Notes: a model not told the origin generated them from the letters alone. Positions 9,031-17,794 are shown, counted from the first letter of the stretch. The stretch: DNA of 64,000 nucleotides from Streptomyces sp. NBC_00425 (GCF_036030735.1 NZ_CP107928.1:2108001-2172000); one strand, 5' to 3'. Translations and numbers: made by a program.

Positions 9031-9492
9031 GTGAACGCCGCCCCGATCGACGGGGACGAGCCGTGGATGCGCGCACTGCACGCCGACACGGGCTACCTGC
9101 TCTACCGCCTGGGGCTGCGCTCGGGTCAGCTCTTCAACACGTTCCTCCAGGAGTCGGGGCTGCGGCTGCGCCACTACGCGGTGCTGCGTTTCCTCGCCAC
9201 CTCCGAGGGCGCGCTCCAGCGCGAGCTGAGCACACGGCTGGGCTACGATCCCAGCGCGATCGTCGGCCTCGTCGACGACCTGGAGAAGCTGGGCTTCGCC
9301 GAGCGCAGGCCGTCCCCCGACGACCGGCGCAGCAGGATCGTCGTCCTCACCGAGGACGGCCGCGCGTTTCTGCGCGGCACCGACGAGGCCGGCCTGCGGG
9401 TGACCAACGAACTGCTCGGCCCGCTGGCCCCGGCCGACCGCGACGCGCTGCACACCCTGCTGCTGCGGATCGCCGAGGACGGACTCGCCTGA
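9031..9492 (+). CDS. MarR-family transcriptional regulator
   Basis: A winged-helix MarR regulator of about 153 residues from GTG 9031. An earlier TTG at 8911 would place the start inside the operator and is rejected. The core is typical: LRLRHYAVLRFLATSEGALQRELSTRLGYDPSAIVGLVDDLEKLGFAERRPSPDDRRSR, with the recognition helix and the DDRR wing. It is divergent from the SDR-amidohydrolase-ligase-MaoC operon across a short AT-rich operator region, so it most likely represses that operon and itself and is relieved by a pathway acid or its CoA ester. The ligand is unknown. Confidence 0.85.
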   Translation: MNAAPIDGDEPWMRALHADTGYLLYRLGLRSGQLFNTFLQESGLRLRHYAVLRFLATSEGALQRELSTRLGYDPSAIVGLVDDLEKLGFAERRPSPDDRRSRIVVLTEDGRAFLRGTDEAGLRVTNELLGPLAPADRDALHTLLLRIAEDGLA

Positions 9493-9559
9493 GGCCGTGA
9501 GCCCTCCCCCGCGAGCCGCCGCGCCCGACCCCGTCAGCCCGACCCGCGAGGAGGACCCG

Positions 9560-10339
9560 ATGGACCGGCCGGCACCCGACGGGAACGCCCGCTCCGCGCC
9601 CGGCCGCCTGCTGTCCGTGCTGGCGGCGTTCGACCACACGCATCCCGCGCTGTCCCTCACCGACATCAGCCGTCGCGCCGGCCTGACGCTCAGCACGGCC
9701 CACCGGCTGGTCGCCGCGCTGACCGACTGGGGCGCACTGGAGCGCGACGGGTCGGGCACGTACCACGTGGGGCTGCGGCTGTGGGAGGTCGCGGCGCTCG
9801 CGCCGCGCGGCCTGGCACTGCGGCAGGCGGCGCTGCCGTATCTGGAGGACCTGTACGAAGCCACCCACGAGAACGTGCAGTTGGCGGTGCGCGACGGCCA
9901 CGAGGTCGTCTACACCGAGTGGCTGTCGGGGCGGTCGGCGGTCGGCGTGCACATCCGGGTGGGCGCCCGCTGGCCCCTGCACGTCACCGGCGTCGGGCTC
10001 GCCCTGCTGGCGCACGGCAGCCCGGAGCTCCAAGAGGACTACTGCGCCGGTCCGTTGACGTCCTACACGGCCCACACCATCACCGATCCGCTGCGGTTGC
10101 GCCGGACGCTGGCAGAAGTGCGGCGCACGGGTGTCGCGGTGAGCAGCCGTCAGGTCACGGACGACGCCCTGTCGGTGGCCGCTCCGGTGCGCGGCCCGGA
10201 CGGCGCCGTGACCGCCGCCGTCTCGGTCGTGGTCCCGCACGCCGGCGCCCAGGTCCCGGTCCTGGCGCCCGCGGTCCGCCTCGCCGCCCGCGGCATCTCC
10301 CGAGCCCTGGGCTGGCAGCCACAGCAACACCACGACTGA
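9560..10339 (+). CDS. IclR-family transcriptional regulator
   Basis: A 259-residue IclR regulator. The ATG at 9560 is chosen because GAGGAGG lies just upstream. The N-terminal winged helix (LLSVLAAFDHTHPALSLTDISRRAGLTLSTAHRLVAAL) is followed by the effector-binding GAF-like domain (YEATHENVQLAVRDGHEVVYTEWLSG, then VGARWPLHVTGVGLALLA). It follows the MarR gene on the same strand with a 67-base gap. The two regulators may jointly control the catabolic operon, IclR proteins often sensing small aromatic or organic acids. A hairpin at 10372-10389 probably ends the transcript. Confidence 0.87.
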   Translation: MDRPAPDGNARSAPGRLLSVLAAFDHTHPALSLTDISRRAGLTLSTAHRLVAALTDWGALERDGSGTYHVGLRLWEVAALAPRGLALRQAALPYLEDLYEATHENVQLAVRDGHEVVYTEWLSGRSAVGVHIRVGARWPLHVTGVGLALLAHGSPELQEDYCAGPLTSYTAHTITDPLRLRRTLAEVRRTGVAVSSRQVTDDALSVAAPVRGPDGAVTAAVSVVVPHAGAQVPVLAPAVRLAARGISRALGWQPQQHHD

Positions 10340-10371
10340 CCCACCGACCACCGACAGCTCTGCCCCCCTCG

Positions 10372-10389
10372 CCCCCGCCCGCGCGGGGG
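10372..10389 (+). terminator. short hairpin after the IclR gene
   Basis: A 7-bp perfect stem (10372-10378 with 10383-10389) with a 4-base loop, 32 bases after the IclR stop and followed by AAAT. It is a weak but plausible terminator. Confidence 0.4.
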
Positions 10390-10436
10390 AAATCCCGGTT
10401 GGCGCGGTCGCCGCCCCTCGGCGAGAATGCGCGACC

Positions 10437-10875
10437 ATGATCGAGACCGGTTCGCTCGCCCCGGGGGACCGCGCCGCCTGGGAAGCGCTGGCGCGCGGCT
10501 ACAAGACCTTCTACCGCACCGAGGTGCCCGACGAGGGCTACGAGACGATGTGGCGACGCCTGCGGGAGGGGACCGAGGTGCACGCGGTCGCCGCCCGGGC
10601 GGAGGGACGTCTGGTGGGCATCGCACACTACCTGTTCCACTCCACGGCCTGGACGGCGGACAGTTGCTACCTCGAGGATCTCTACGTCGACGAGGCGGCC
10701 CGTGGCCGGGGCGTGGCACGGGCGTTGATCGAACGGGTGGCCGACGCCGCGCGCGAGCGGGGGGGCCGGCCGTCTCTACTGGACCACCCAGGAGGGCAAC
10801 GCCACCGCCCGGGCCCTGTACGACAAGGTGGCGGAGTTCCGCGGGTTCATCCGTTACGACCACCCCCTCGCGTAG
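10437..10875 (+). pseudogene. GNAT acetyltransferase interrupted by a +1 frameshift
   Basis: The N-terminal 110 residues are a clean GNAT N-acetyltransferase (TFYRTEVPDEGYETMW, VGIAHYLFHSTAW, LEDLYVDEAARGRGVARALIERV), including the acetyl-CoA pyrophosphate loop RGRGVA. At a run of seven G (10759-10765) the frame slips. Removing one G restores a perfect family C-terminus (GAGRLYWTTQEGNATARALYDKVA, then FRGFIRYDHPLA) ending at TAG 10873-10875, about 145 residues in all. As it stands the frame runs on into unrelated sequence to 10967. It is either a phase-variable or decayed gene or a homopolymer sequencing error. GNATs of this type acetylate small amines or protein N-termini. Confidence 0.85.
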
Positions 10876-11005
10876 GGGCGGTGCGCGGACGGGGCGGCCA
10901 CACGGTCCGATCGTCGACTGCGCCGCGCCCGGCGCGCTTTCACACGTTTGTGCGGTTCACGCCCTGAACTTCCGTGGGAGGAAAGGAGTTTCTTTGCTTT
11001 GACTC

Positions 11006-11034
11006 TTGACGGCCCTCGGGACGGAGAGCACATT
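11006..11034 (+). promoter_or_regulatory. possible promoter of the GH16 gene
   Basis: TTGACG (11006-11011), a 17-base spacer, then CACATT (11029-11034). The -10 match is only moderate. A LacI-type operator starts ten bases downstream, the usual place for repression. Confidence 0.4.
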
Positions 11035-11044
11035 GGGCGCACTG

Positions 11045-11058
11045 TGAGAGCGCTCTCA
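11045..11058. promoter_or_regulatory. LacI-family operator
   Basis: The perfect 14-bp palindrome TGAGAGCGCTCTCA has the central CG and flanks of LacI/CebR-type operators that control Streptomyces glycoside hydrolase genes. It lies 52 bases ahead of the GH16 start, so sugar-responsive repression of the glucanase is likely. The regulator gene is not in this window. Confidence 0.8.
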
Positions 11059-11110
11059 AACGTGGGGAAAGGCACCCGCGCCATCACTCCGTACCCGAGA
11101 GGCCCCCCTC

Positions 11111-12505
11111 ATGAGTACAACCTCCGGCATCCCCCGACGGCGACGCGCGCTCATCGCCGTGCTCAGCACGCTGGGCCTGGCGGCAGCGGCCGCCGCGGCC
11201 GTCACCCTGCCCGCGAACGCCTCCGCGCCCACGCCGCCGTCCGGCTGGACGCAGGTCTTCCTCGACGACTTCACCGGACCCGCCGGGACCGGCGTGAACA
11301 CCTCCGACTGGCAGTACAGCACCGGGACCTCGTACCCGGGCGGCCCCGCCAACTGGGGCACCGGCGAGGTCGAGACGATGACCAACAGCACGGCCAACGT
11401 CTCACTCGACGGCAACGGCAACCTGCGCATCACCCCGCTGCGCGACTCCGCCGGCCGCTGGACGTCCGGCCGCATCGAGACCAACCGCACCGACTTCCAG
11501 CCCCCGTCCGGCGGCAGACTGCGCGTCGAGGCGCGGATCCAGATGCCGAACGTGACCGGCACCGCCGCCGAGGGTTACTGGCCAGCGTTCTGGGCGCTCG
11601 GCGCACCGTACCGGGGCAACTACCAGAACTGGCCGGGCGTCGGCGAGCTGGACATCATGGAGAACGTCCAGGGCCTGAACAAGGTGTGGGCGACGATGCA
11701 CTGCGGCAGCAACCCGGGCGGCCCGTGCAACGAGACGACCGGCATCGGCAACTCCGTCGCGTGTCCGAACACGACGTGCCAGTCCGGTTTCCACACGTAC
11801 AGCATGGAGTGGGACCGCTCGGTGAGCCCCGAGGCGATCCGCTTCTACGTCGACGGCGTGAACTACCACACCGTCACCGCGAACCAGGTCGACGCGACGA
11901 CGTGGACCAACGCCACGAACCACGGCTACTTCGTCATCCTGAACGTGGCGATGGGCGGGGCGTTCCCCGACGCCTTCGGCGGCGGTCTGGACGGCGACAC
12001 CCAGCCGGGCCGTCCGATGGTCGTCGACTACGTGCAGGTGCTGCAGGCCGCGGGCACCGGCGGCGGCACCACGACGCCCCCGCCGACCGGCAGCCGAGGC
12101 GCCTACGGCACGATCCAGGCCGAGTCGTACGACAGCCAGTCGGGCACGATCACCGAGTCCACCTCGGACACCGGCGGCGGCCAGAACATCGGCGCCCTCG
12201 CAAACGGCGACTGGGCACTGTACAAGGGCGTGAACTTCGGCTCGTCGGCGGCGACCCAGTTCAGCGCACGGGTCGCCGGCGGTGCGGCGGGCGGGGTCAG
12301 CGGACTGGTCGAGGTGCGCCTCGACAGCCGCAGCGCCGCCCTCGTCGGCAGCTTCGCGGTGGGCAACACCGGCGGCTGGCAGAGCTGGCGGACGATCCCG
12401 GCGAACATCAGCTCCGTCACCGGAACCCACGACGTCTATCTGACCTTCACGAGCGGTCAGCCGGCGGACTTCGTGAACGTCAACTGGTTCACCTTCGGTC
12501 ACTGA
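11111..12505 (+). CDS. secreted GH16 endo-beta-1,3-glucanase with CBM6
   Basis: A 464-residue exported glucanase that cleaves beta-1,3 (laminarin-type) glucans. Basic residues PRRRRAL then a hydrophobic run ending near ANASA at 35-39 form the signal peptide. The GH16 catalytic domain covers about residues 45-310, with the active-site motif GELDIMEN at 178-185 (nucleophile Glu179, Asp181, acid/base Glu184). A Gly/Thr/Pro linker (about 315-332) leads to a carbohydrate-binding module of family 6 (AYGTIQAESYDSQSG onward to the end). Expression is probably repressed through the palindrome at 11045-11058. A hairpin after the stop separates it from the convergent AraC gene. The domain order is typical of Streptomyces laminarinases. 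Confidence 0.92.
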   Translation: MSTTSGIPRRRRALIAVLSTLGLAAAAAAAVTLPANASAPTPPSGWTQVFLDDFTGPAGTGVNTSDWQYSTGTSYPGGPANWGTGEVETMTNSTANVSLDGNGNLRITPLRDSAGRWTSGRIETNRTDFQPPSGGRLRVEARIQMPNVTGTAAEGYWPAFWALGAPYRGNYQNWPGVGELDIMENVQGLNKVWATMHCGSNPGGPCNETTGIGNSVACPNTTCQSGFHTYSMEWDRSVSPEAIRFYVDGVNYHTVTANQVDATTWTNATNHGYFVILNVAMGGAFPDAFGGGLDGDTQPGRPMVVDYVQVLQAAGTGGGTTTPPPTGSRGAYGTIQAESYDSQSGTITESTSDTGGGQNIGALANGDWALYKGVNFGSSAATQFSARVAGGAAGGVSGLVEVRLDSRSAALVGSFAVGNTGGWQSWRTIPANISSVTGTHDVYLTFTSGQPADFVNVNWFTFGH

Positions 12506-12528
12506 ACCGGCGGCTCGACGGATCCGGC

Positions 12529-12555
12529 CGGCCGGCCTCGCACCGAGGCCGGCCG
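12529..12555. terminator. bidirectional hairpin terminator
   Basis: A perfect 12-bp stem (12529-12540 with 12544-12555) and 3-base loop between the convergent GH16 and AraC genes. Confidence 0.75.
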
Positions 12556-12596
12556 CCCGGCTCCGTCCTGCCGCACGCAGGCCCGCGCCGCCGCCG

Positions 12597-13505
12597 TCAG
12601 CCCTGTTCGGCGCGGAAGGCCACCGGCGTCTGACCGGTGTGCAGTTGGAAGAACCTGGAGAAGTTCGCAGGGTCGGGGAAGCCGACCGCCACGCCCACCC
12701 GGCCGATCGGCAGGTCCGTGTGCGCCAGGAGCCGTTTCGCCTCGAGGACGACCCGCTTGTCGATGAAGCCCTTGGGCGTCTCGCCGGTGGCCGCACGGAC
12801 CGCCCGCACGAGGGTGCGCCGTGAGTAGCCGAGGGAGTCGGCGTAGGCGCTGACACTGTGGTTGGCGGCGAACTCCTTCTCCACCGCGTCCCTGAACAGC
12901 GTGAACGTCGTGTCCGCCTGACGCCGTGTCGCCTCCGCGCCGCTCGCCGCCAGATGCGCGAGCCGCAGCAGGAACGCCGAGAGCGAGTGCCGCAGCACCG
13001 CCGTGTGCAGGCTCAGCGGGAGGGTGCCCGCCGCCCCGTCGTCGTACTCGCGCCGCAGGTGGGTCAGCGCCGCGCGCAGCCCCGCGAGCTGCGCCTCGTC
13101 CGGATGCAGCAGCGGCGGCAGGTCGTAGCGGTAGAGGCCGGCCGCCTCGACGGTGGAACGCGGCAGGAAGCCGGGCTGCATGGTCAGGGCGGTTCCGCGG
13201 TACTCGCTCGACTTCGAGAAGCGGTGGACCTGCCCCGGGCGGATCCACAGCACGTCGCCGGCCGCCGCCTCGTGCCGGGTGAAGTCGATCATGTGGCGGA
13301 CGGGACCGGCGTCGAACAGCATCACGACGTGGAAGTCGATGCGGTGCACACGGTCCGGCGGGGCATCCGTGTGCCAGGAGCGGCCGCCGTGCGCGGGACC
13401 CATCGGGCCCACCTGCATGCCGATGCCGCCGACGCTGTGCTCGACCGGGAAGGGAAAGGTTCTGATGCCGTGTTCGGCGCCGCCTTGGGTAGGTGTGTCC
13501 GCCAT
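12597..13505 (-). CDS. AraC-family transcriptional regulator
   Basis: A 302-residue AraC/XylS regulator. The N-terminal cupin-like ligand domain (IDFHVVMLFDAGPVRHMIDF, GDVLWIRPGQVHRF) is followed by the double helix-turn-helix at about residues 215-300 (VSAYADSLGYSRRTLVRAVRAATG, then the second recognition helix in VGFPDPANFSRFFQLHTGQTP). The Met at 13505 is preferred because AGGA lies just upstream; a GTG at 13577 would add 24 unlikely residues. It is divergent from the transketolase operon and could regulate it, though the 167-base gap also holds an unrelated-looking palindrome at 13606-13620. The effector is unknown. Confidence 0.83.
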   Translation of the reverse strand: MADTPTQGGAEHGIRTFPFPVEHSVGGIGMQVGPMGPAHGGRSWHTDAPPDRVHRIDFHVVMLFDAGPVRHMIDFTRHEAAAGDVLWIRPGQVHRFSKSSEYRGTALTMQPGFLPRSTVEAAGLYRYDLPPLLHPDEAQLAGLRAALTHLRREYDDGAAGTLPLSLHTAVLRHSLSAFLLRLAHLAASGAEATRRQADTTFTLFRDAVEKEFAANHSVSAYADSLGYSRRTLVRAVRAATGETPKGFIDKRVVLEAKRLLAHTDLPIGRVGVAVGFPDPANFSRFFQLHTGQTPVAFRAEQG

Positions 13506-13605
13506 GTCCTGCTCGCGCCGCCCAGTTGCCGTCCCGGGGTGCTCATCTGTCGCCCGGGGGTGTCCCACTTTCACCACAGCCTGACACAGGGAGACCTACC
13601 CGCCG

Positions 13606-13620
13606 AAAAGTCAGACTTTT
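13606..13620. promoter_or_regulatory. palindrome upstream of the pentose phosphate operon
   Basis: AAAAGTC and GACTTTT form a perfect 7-1-7 inverted repeat in an AT-rich patch 53 bases ahead of tkt and 100 bases ahead of the divergent AraC gene. It has the size of a dimeric repressor site. The cognate protein is unknown. Confidence 0.5.
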
Positions 13621-13672
13621 AAGTTTGAACACGTCAGAGCAGCTGACCGCTCCCATCGAGGATTTCTTGAAG

Positions 13673-15748
13673 ATGAGCACGCAGACACCGAACGATTTCA
13701 CCTGGACCGACACCGACCGGCGTGCGGTCGACACCGCCCGCCTTCTGGCGGCTGACGCCGTACAGCAGGCGGGCAACGGGCATCCCGGCACCGCCATGAG
13801 TCTGGCTCCCGTCGCCTACACGATCTTTCAGAAGGTGATGCGGCACGATCCCGCCGATCCGGAGTGGACCGGGCGCGACCGCTTCGTGCTGTCCCCGGGC
13901 CACACCTCGCTCACCCTCTACACCCAGCTCTTCCTCGCCGGGTACGAGCTGGAGCTGGCGGACCTGAAGCGCTTCCGCACGCACGGCTCGAAGACGCCCG
14001 GACACCCCGAGTACGGGCACACCGCCGGTGTCGAGACGACCACCGGACCCCTCGGCCAGGGCGTCGCCAACGCCGTCGGCATGGCGATGGCCGCGCGCTA
14101 CGAGCGCGGTCTGTTCGACCCCGACGCCCCGCAGGGCGAGTCGCCCTTCGACCACACGATCTGGGGCATCGTCTCCGACGGCGACCTGGAGGAGGGCGTC
14201 TCTGCGGAGGCCTCCTCGCTGGCGGGACACCAGAAGCTCGGCAACCTCGTCCTCGTCTACGACGACAACCACATCTCCATCGAGGGCGACACCGCCACCG
14301 CGTTCTCCGAGGACGTGCTGGGGCGGTACGCGGCCTACGGCTGGCACACCCAGCGCGTCGAGCCGGCCGGGGACGGCGACGTCGACGTCCCCGCCCTCCA
14401 CCAGGCGCTGCGGGCGGCGCAGGCCGAGACCGGCCGCCCGTCGATCATCTCGCTGCGCACGATCATCGCCTGGCCCGCGCCGAACGCGCGCAACACCGAG
14501 GCCGCGCACGGCTCGGCGCTCGGCGCGGACGAGGTCGCCGCCACCAAGCGCGTCCTGGGCTTCGACCCGGAGAAGACCTTCGAGGCCGAGGACAAGGTCC
14601 TCGCGCACACCCGCACCGCCCTCGACCGGGGCGCGCAGGCCCACGCCGCCTGGGACAGGCGGCTCGCCGGGTGGCGGGCCGCGAACCCCGCGCGGGCGGC
14701 CCTGTTCGACCGGGTCGTCGCGGGCCGGCTCCCCGACGGCTGGGAGGACGCGCTGCCGGTGTTCGAACCCGGCGGGTCGGTCGCCACCCGCGCCGCGTCC
14801 GGCAAGGTGCTGCAGGCGCTCGGCCCGGTGCTGCCTGAGCTGTGGGGCGGCTCCGCCGACCTCGCCGGCTCCAACAACACCACCATCGACACGACGTCGT
14901 CGTTCCTGCCCGAGGGCAACCCGCTGCCCGAGGCGAGCCCGTACGGCCGCACGGTCCACTTCGGCATCCGCGAGTTCGCGATGGCGGCGACGATGAACGG
15001 CATCGCGCTGCACGGCGACACCCGCGTCTACGGCGGCACGTTCCTCGTGTTCTCCGACTACATGCGCAACGCCGTCCGCATGTCGGCGCTGATGCAGCTG
15101 CCGGTGACCTACGTGTGGACGCACGACTCCGTCGGCCTCGGCGAGGACGGCCCCACCCACCAGCCGGTCGAGCACCTCGCGTCGCTGCGCGCCGTCCCCG
15201 GCCTGAACGTGGTCCGCCCGGCCGACGCCAACGAGACCGCGATCGCCTGGGCCGAGATCCTGCGGCGGCACGCCACCCGCCCCGCCCCGCACGGACTCGC
15301 CCTCTCCCGCCAGGGCCTGCCGACGTACGCGCCGAACCCGGACGCGGCGAAGGGCGGGTACGTGCTCCGGGACTCCGCGTCGGACGTCCCCGACGTGGTG
15401 CTCATCGCCACCGGCTCCGAGGTGCGGCTGGCCGTCGACGCGCGCGAGGCGCTGCGGGCCGAGGGGATCGACGCCCGGGTGGTGTCGATGCCGTCCGTGG
15501 AGTGGTTCGAGGAGCAGCCGCGGGCCTACCGCGACCAGGTGCTTCCACCGTCCGTGCGGGCCCGGGTCGCCGTCGAGGCGGGCATCGGCCTGACCTGGCA
15601 CCGGTTCGTGGGCGACGCGGGGCGCATCGTCTCCCTCGAGCACTTCGGCGCCTCCGCCGACGCCGGGACCCTGTTCGCCGAGTACGGCTTCACCGCCGAG
15701 AACGTCGCCGCCGCGGCCCGGGAATCCGTGGCCGCCGCCCGCGGTTGA
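13673..15748 (+). CDS. tkt: transketolase
   Basis: A thiamine-diphosphate transketolase of 691 residues that moves two-carbon ketol units between pentose phosphates, hexose and triose phosphates. Present are the substrate-binding block GNGHPGTAMSLAP near residue 34, GHTSLTLYTQLFL, TTGPLGQGVANAVGMA, the ThDP/metal block SDGDLEEGVSAEASSLAGHQKLGNLVLVYDDNH, and the C-terminal GLGEDGPTHQPVEHLASLRA and IATGSEV motifs. ATG 13673 is preferred; a TTG at 13625 would add 16 residues but has no ribosome-binding site. It opens the operon tkt-(tal remnant)-zwf-opcA-pgi-gnd. Full length and intact motifs indicate an active enzyme. Confidence 0.93.
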   Translation: MSTQTPNDFTWTDTDRRAVDTARLLAADAVQQAGNGHPGTAMSLAPVAYTIFQKVMRHDPADPEWTGRDRFVLSPGHTSLTLYTQLFLAGYELELADLKRFRTHGSKTPGHPEYGHTAGVETTTGPLGQGVANAVGMAMAARYERGLFDPDAPQGESPFDHTIWGIVSDGDLEEGVSAEASSLAGHQKLGNLVLVYDDNHISIEGDTATAFSEDVLGRYAAYGWHTQRVEPAGDGDVDVPALHQALRAAQAETGRPSIISLRTIIAWPAPNARNTEAAHGSALGADEVAATKRVLGFDPEKTFEAEDKVLAHTRTALDRGAQAHAAWDRRLAGWRAANPARAALFDRVVAGRLPDGWEDALPVFEPGGSVATRAASGKVLQALGPVLPELWGGSADLAGSNNTTIDTTSSFLPEGNPLPEASPYGRTVHFGIREFAMAATMNGIALHGDTRVYGGTFLVFSDYMRNAVRMSALMQLPVTYVWTHDSVGLGEDGPTHQPVEHLASLRAVPGLNVVRPADANETAIAWAEILRRHATRPAPHGLALSRQGLPTYAPNPDAAKGGYVLRDSASDVPDVVLIATGSEVRLAVDAREALRAEGIDARVVSMPSVEWFEEQPRAYRDQVLPPSVRARVAVEAGIGLTWHRFVGDAGRIVSLEHFGASADAGTLFAEYGFTAENVAAAARESVAAARG

Positions 15749-15767
15749 CCGCAACGCCAGAAAGAAG

Positions 15768-16253
15768 ATGATCACCGTGACCGAAGCGACCGCGCCAGCG
15801 GGAGCACCCAGGCGACCGTCCGAGGAGGACGTCCGTGCCCGGCCGGAGGGCCCCTCCCGGCGGCGGACCGGGCCCGGCGGCCCCCGGAGCGAGGCGCCCG
15901 GGGCCGGGGCGAACCGGAGGCGTCCGCTGTGGGCGTCCACCGGTGTGAAGCATCCTGCTTACAGGGACACCCTGGACGGGAACGACCCGGTGGCGCCGGA
16001 CACGGCCCGCACCGGGCCCGGGACCGCGCCGGAAGCCGCCGCCGACCACGGCGAGGTCACCGGCGACACGGCTGCCGGGGGTCCCCCCGGGGCGGCCGGC
16101 GGCCTCGTCGCGGTGGAGGCGCCGGGCCTCTCCCCGAACGAGGCGGTCACCCGGTTGGAGGACGAGGACGTCGCCGAGTTCGAGGCGGCGTGGCAGGACC
16201 TTCTGGACGCGGTCACGAAGTCGCCGATGAGCAAGGGAGTTGACGCGGAATGA
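15768..16253 (+). pseudogene. tal: transaldolase remnant with large internal deletion
   Basis: A 161-codon frame in the exact place of tal between tkt and zwf. The first 33 residues (MITVTEATAPAGAPRR to SRRR) match the usual actinobacterial transaldolase N-terminus. From about residue 45 the frame jumps to the family C-terminus: GANRRRPLWASTGVKHPAYRDTL, ADHGEVTGDTAAGG, TRLEDEDVAEFEAAWQDLLDAVTKS. Transaldolase is normally about 370 residues, so roughly 200 or more residues, including the Schiff-base lysine and most of the barrel, are missing. The C-terminal part has also drifted to a Pro/Gly/Ala-rich sequence. The reading frame is nevertheless intact and its TGA overlaps the zwf ATG, so it may persist for translational coupling. 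It cannot be catalytic. Confidence 0.85.
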
Positions 16254-17794
16254 GCAGCAGCAGTCTCGGCGCGGCCTGGGAGAACCCCCTGAGGGACCCC
16301 CGCGACCGGCGCCTGCCCCGCATCGCGGGCCCCTCCGGCCTCGTCATCTTCGGGGTGACGGGCGACCTGTCCCGCAAGAAGCTGATGCCGGCGGTGTACG
16401 ACCTCGCCAACCGCGGACTGCTCCCGCCGGGCTTCTCGCTCGTCGGCTTCGCCCGCCGCGACTGGGAGGACGAGGACTTCGCGCAGATCGTCCACGACGC
16501 GGTGCGCGAGCACTCCCGCACGCCGTTTCGCGAGGAGGTCTGGCAGCAGCTCGCCGAGGGCATGCGGTTCATCCCCGGCGACTTCGACGACGACACGGCG
16601 TTCAAGCAGCTCAAGACGGCCGTGGAGGAGCTGGACGCCTCCCGGGGCACCGGCGGCAACTTCGCCTTCTACCTCTCCGTGCCGCCGAAGTTCTTCCCCA
16701 AGGTCGTCGAGCAGCTCAAGAAGCACGGGCTGGCGAAGGCGCCGGAGGGCTCCTGGCGGCGCGCGGTCATCGAGAAGCCGTTCGGGCGCGACCTTGCGAG
16801 CGCTCAGCAGCTCAACGCGGTGGTGCACGACGTGTTCGAACCCGACCAGGTCTTCCGCATCGACCACTACCTGGGCAAGGAGACCGTCCAGAACATCCTG
16901 GCGCTGCGCTTCGCCAACACCATGTTCGAGCCGATCTGGAACCGGTCCTTCGTGGACCACGTGCAGATCACCATGGCCGAGGACATCGGCATCGGCGGCC
17001 GGGCCGGCTACTACGACGGCATCGGCTCGGCGCGTGACGTCATCCAGAACCACCTCCTGCAGCTCATGGCGCTGACCGCCATGGAGGAGCCGGCCTCCTT
17101 CGACGCCGCCTCGCTGCTCACCGAGAAGCTCAAGGTGCTGCGGTCCGTGAAGCTGCCGGACGACCTGGGCCGGCACACCGTGCGGGCCCAGTACGCGGGC
17201 GCCTGGCAGGGCGGTGAGAAGGTACGCGGCTACCTCGAGGAGGACGGCATCGACCCGTCGTCCACGACGGACACCTTCGCCGCGGTGAAGCTGAACGTCG
17301 ACAACCGCCGCTGGGCGGGCGTCCCCTTCTACCTGCGCACCGGCAAGCGGCTCGGCCGGCGCGTCACCGAGATCGCGGTCGTCTTCCAGCGGGCCCCGCA
17401 CTCCCCGTTCGACTCCAGCGCCACCGAGGAGCTGGGCGCCAACGCCATCGTCATCCGGGTCCAGCCGGACGAGGGGATCACGGTCCGCTTCGGCTCGAAG
17501 GTGCCCGGCACCTCCATGGAGATCCGGGACGTCACGATGGACTTCGCCTACGGCGAGTCCTTCACCGAGTCCAGTCCCGAGGCGTACGAGCGCCTCATCC
17601 TGGACGTGCTGCTCGGCGACGCCAACCTGTTCCCGCGCCACCAGGAAGTGGAAGAGTCCTGGAAGATCCTCGACCCGATCGAGGAGTACTGGGCGCGGCA
17701 CGGCAGGCCCGCGCAGTACCCCTCGGGCAGCTGGGGACCCGAGGAAGCCGACGAGATGCTCGCACGAGACGGACGGAGCTGGCGCAGGCCATGA
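16250..17794 (+). CDS. zwf: glucose-6-phosphate 1-dehydrogenase
   Basis: A 514-residue G6PD that oxidises glucose-6-phosphate to 6-phosphogluconolactone with NADP, the first step of the oxidative pentose phosphate pathway. Motifs: the nucleotide-binding GVTGDLSRKK at residues 35-44, EKPFG at 175-179, the active-site signature RIDHYLGKE at 203-211, and the substrate-binding RWAGVPFYLRTGKRL near 350. Start and stop overlaps (ATGA) tie it to the tal remnant upstream and opcA downstream, so translation is coupled along the operon. Length and motifs are normal. S. coelicolor is known to have two zwf loci; this one has the layout I recall for the tkt2-tal1-zwf2-opcA2-pgi2-gnd2 cluster. Confidence 0.96.
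   Translation: MSSSSLGAAWENPLRDPRDRRLPRIAGPSGLVIFGVTGDLSRKKLMPAVYDLANRGLLPPGFSLVGFARRDWEDEDFAQIVHDAVREHSRTPFREEVWQQLAEGMRFIPGDFDDDTAFKQLKTAVEELDASRGTGGNFAFYLSVPPKFFPKVVEQLKKHGLAKAPEGSWRRAVIEKPFGRDLASAQQLNAVVHDVFEPDQVFRIDHYLGKETVQNILALRFANTMFEPIWNRSFVDHVQITMAEDIGIGGRAGYYDGIGSARDVIQNHLLQLMALTAMEEPASFDAASLLTEKLKVLRSVKLPDDLGRHTVRAQYAGAWQGGEKVRGYLEEDGIDPSSTTDTFAAVKLNVDNRRWAGVPFYLRTGKRLGRRVTEIAVVFQRAPHSPFDSSATEELGANAIVIRVQPDEGITVRFGSKVPGTSMEIRDVTMDFAYGESFTESSPEAYERLILDVLLGDANLFPRHQEVEESWKILDPIEEYWARHGRPAQYPSGSWGPEEADEMLARDGRSWRRP

Noticed and set aside
13625..13672. TTG start for transketolase (16 extra residues)
   Set aside because: No ribosome-binding site upstream and the extension is unlike transketolase N-termini; ATG 13673 fits the family.
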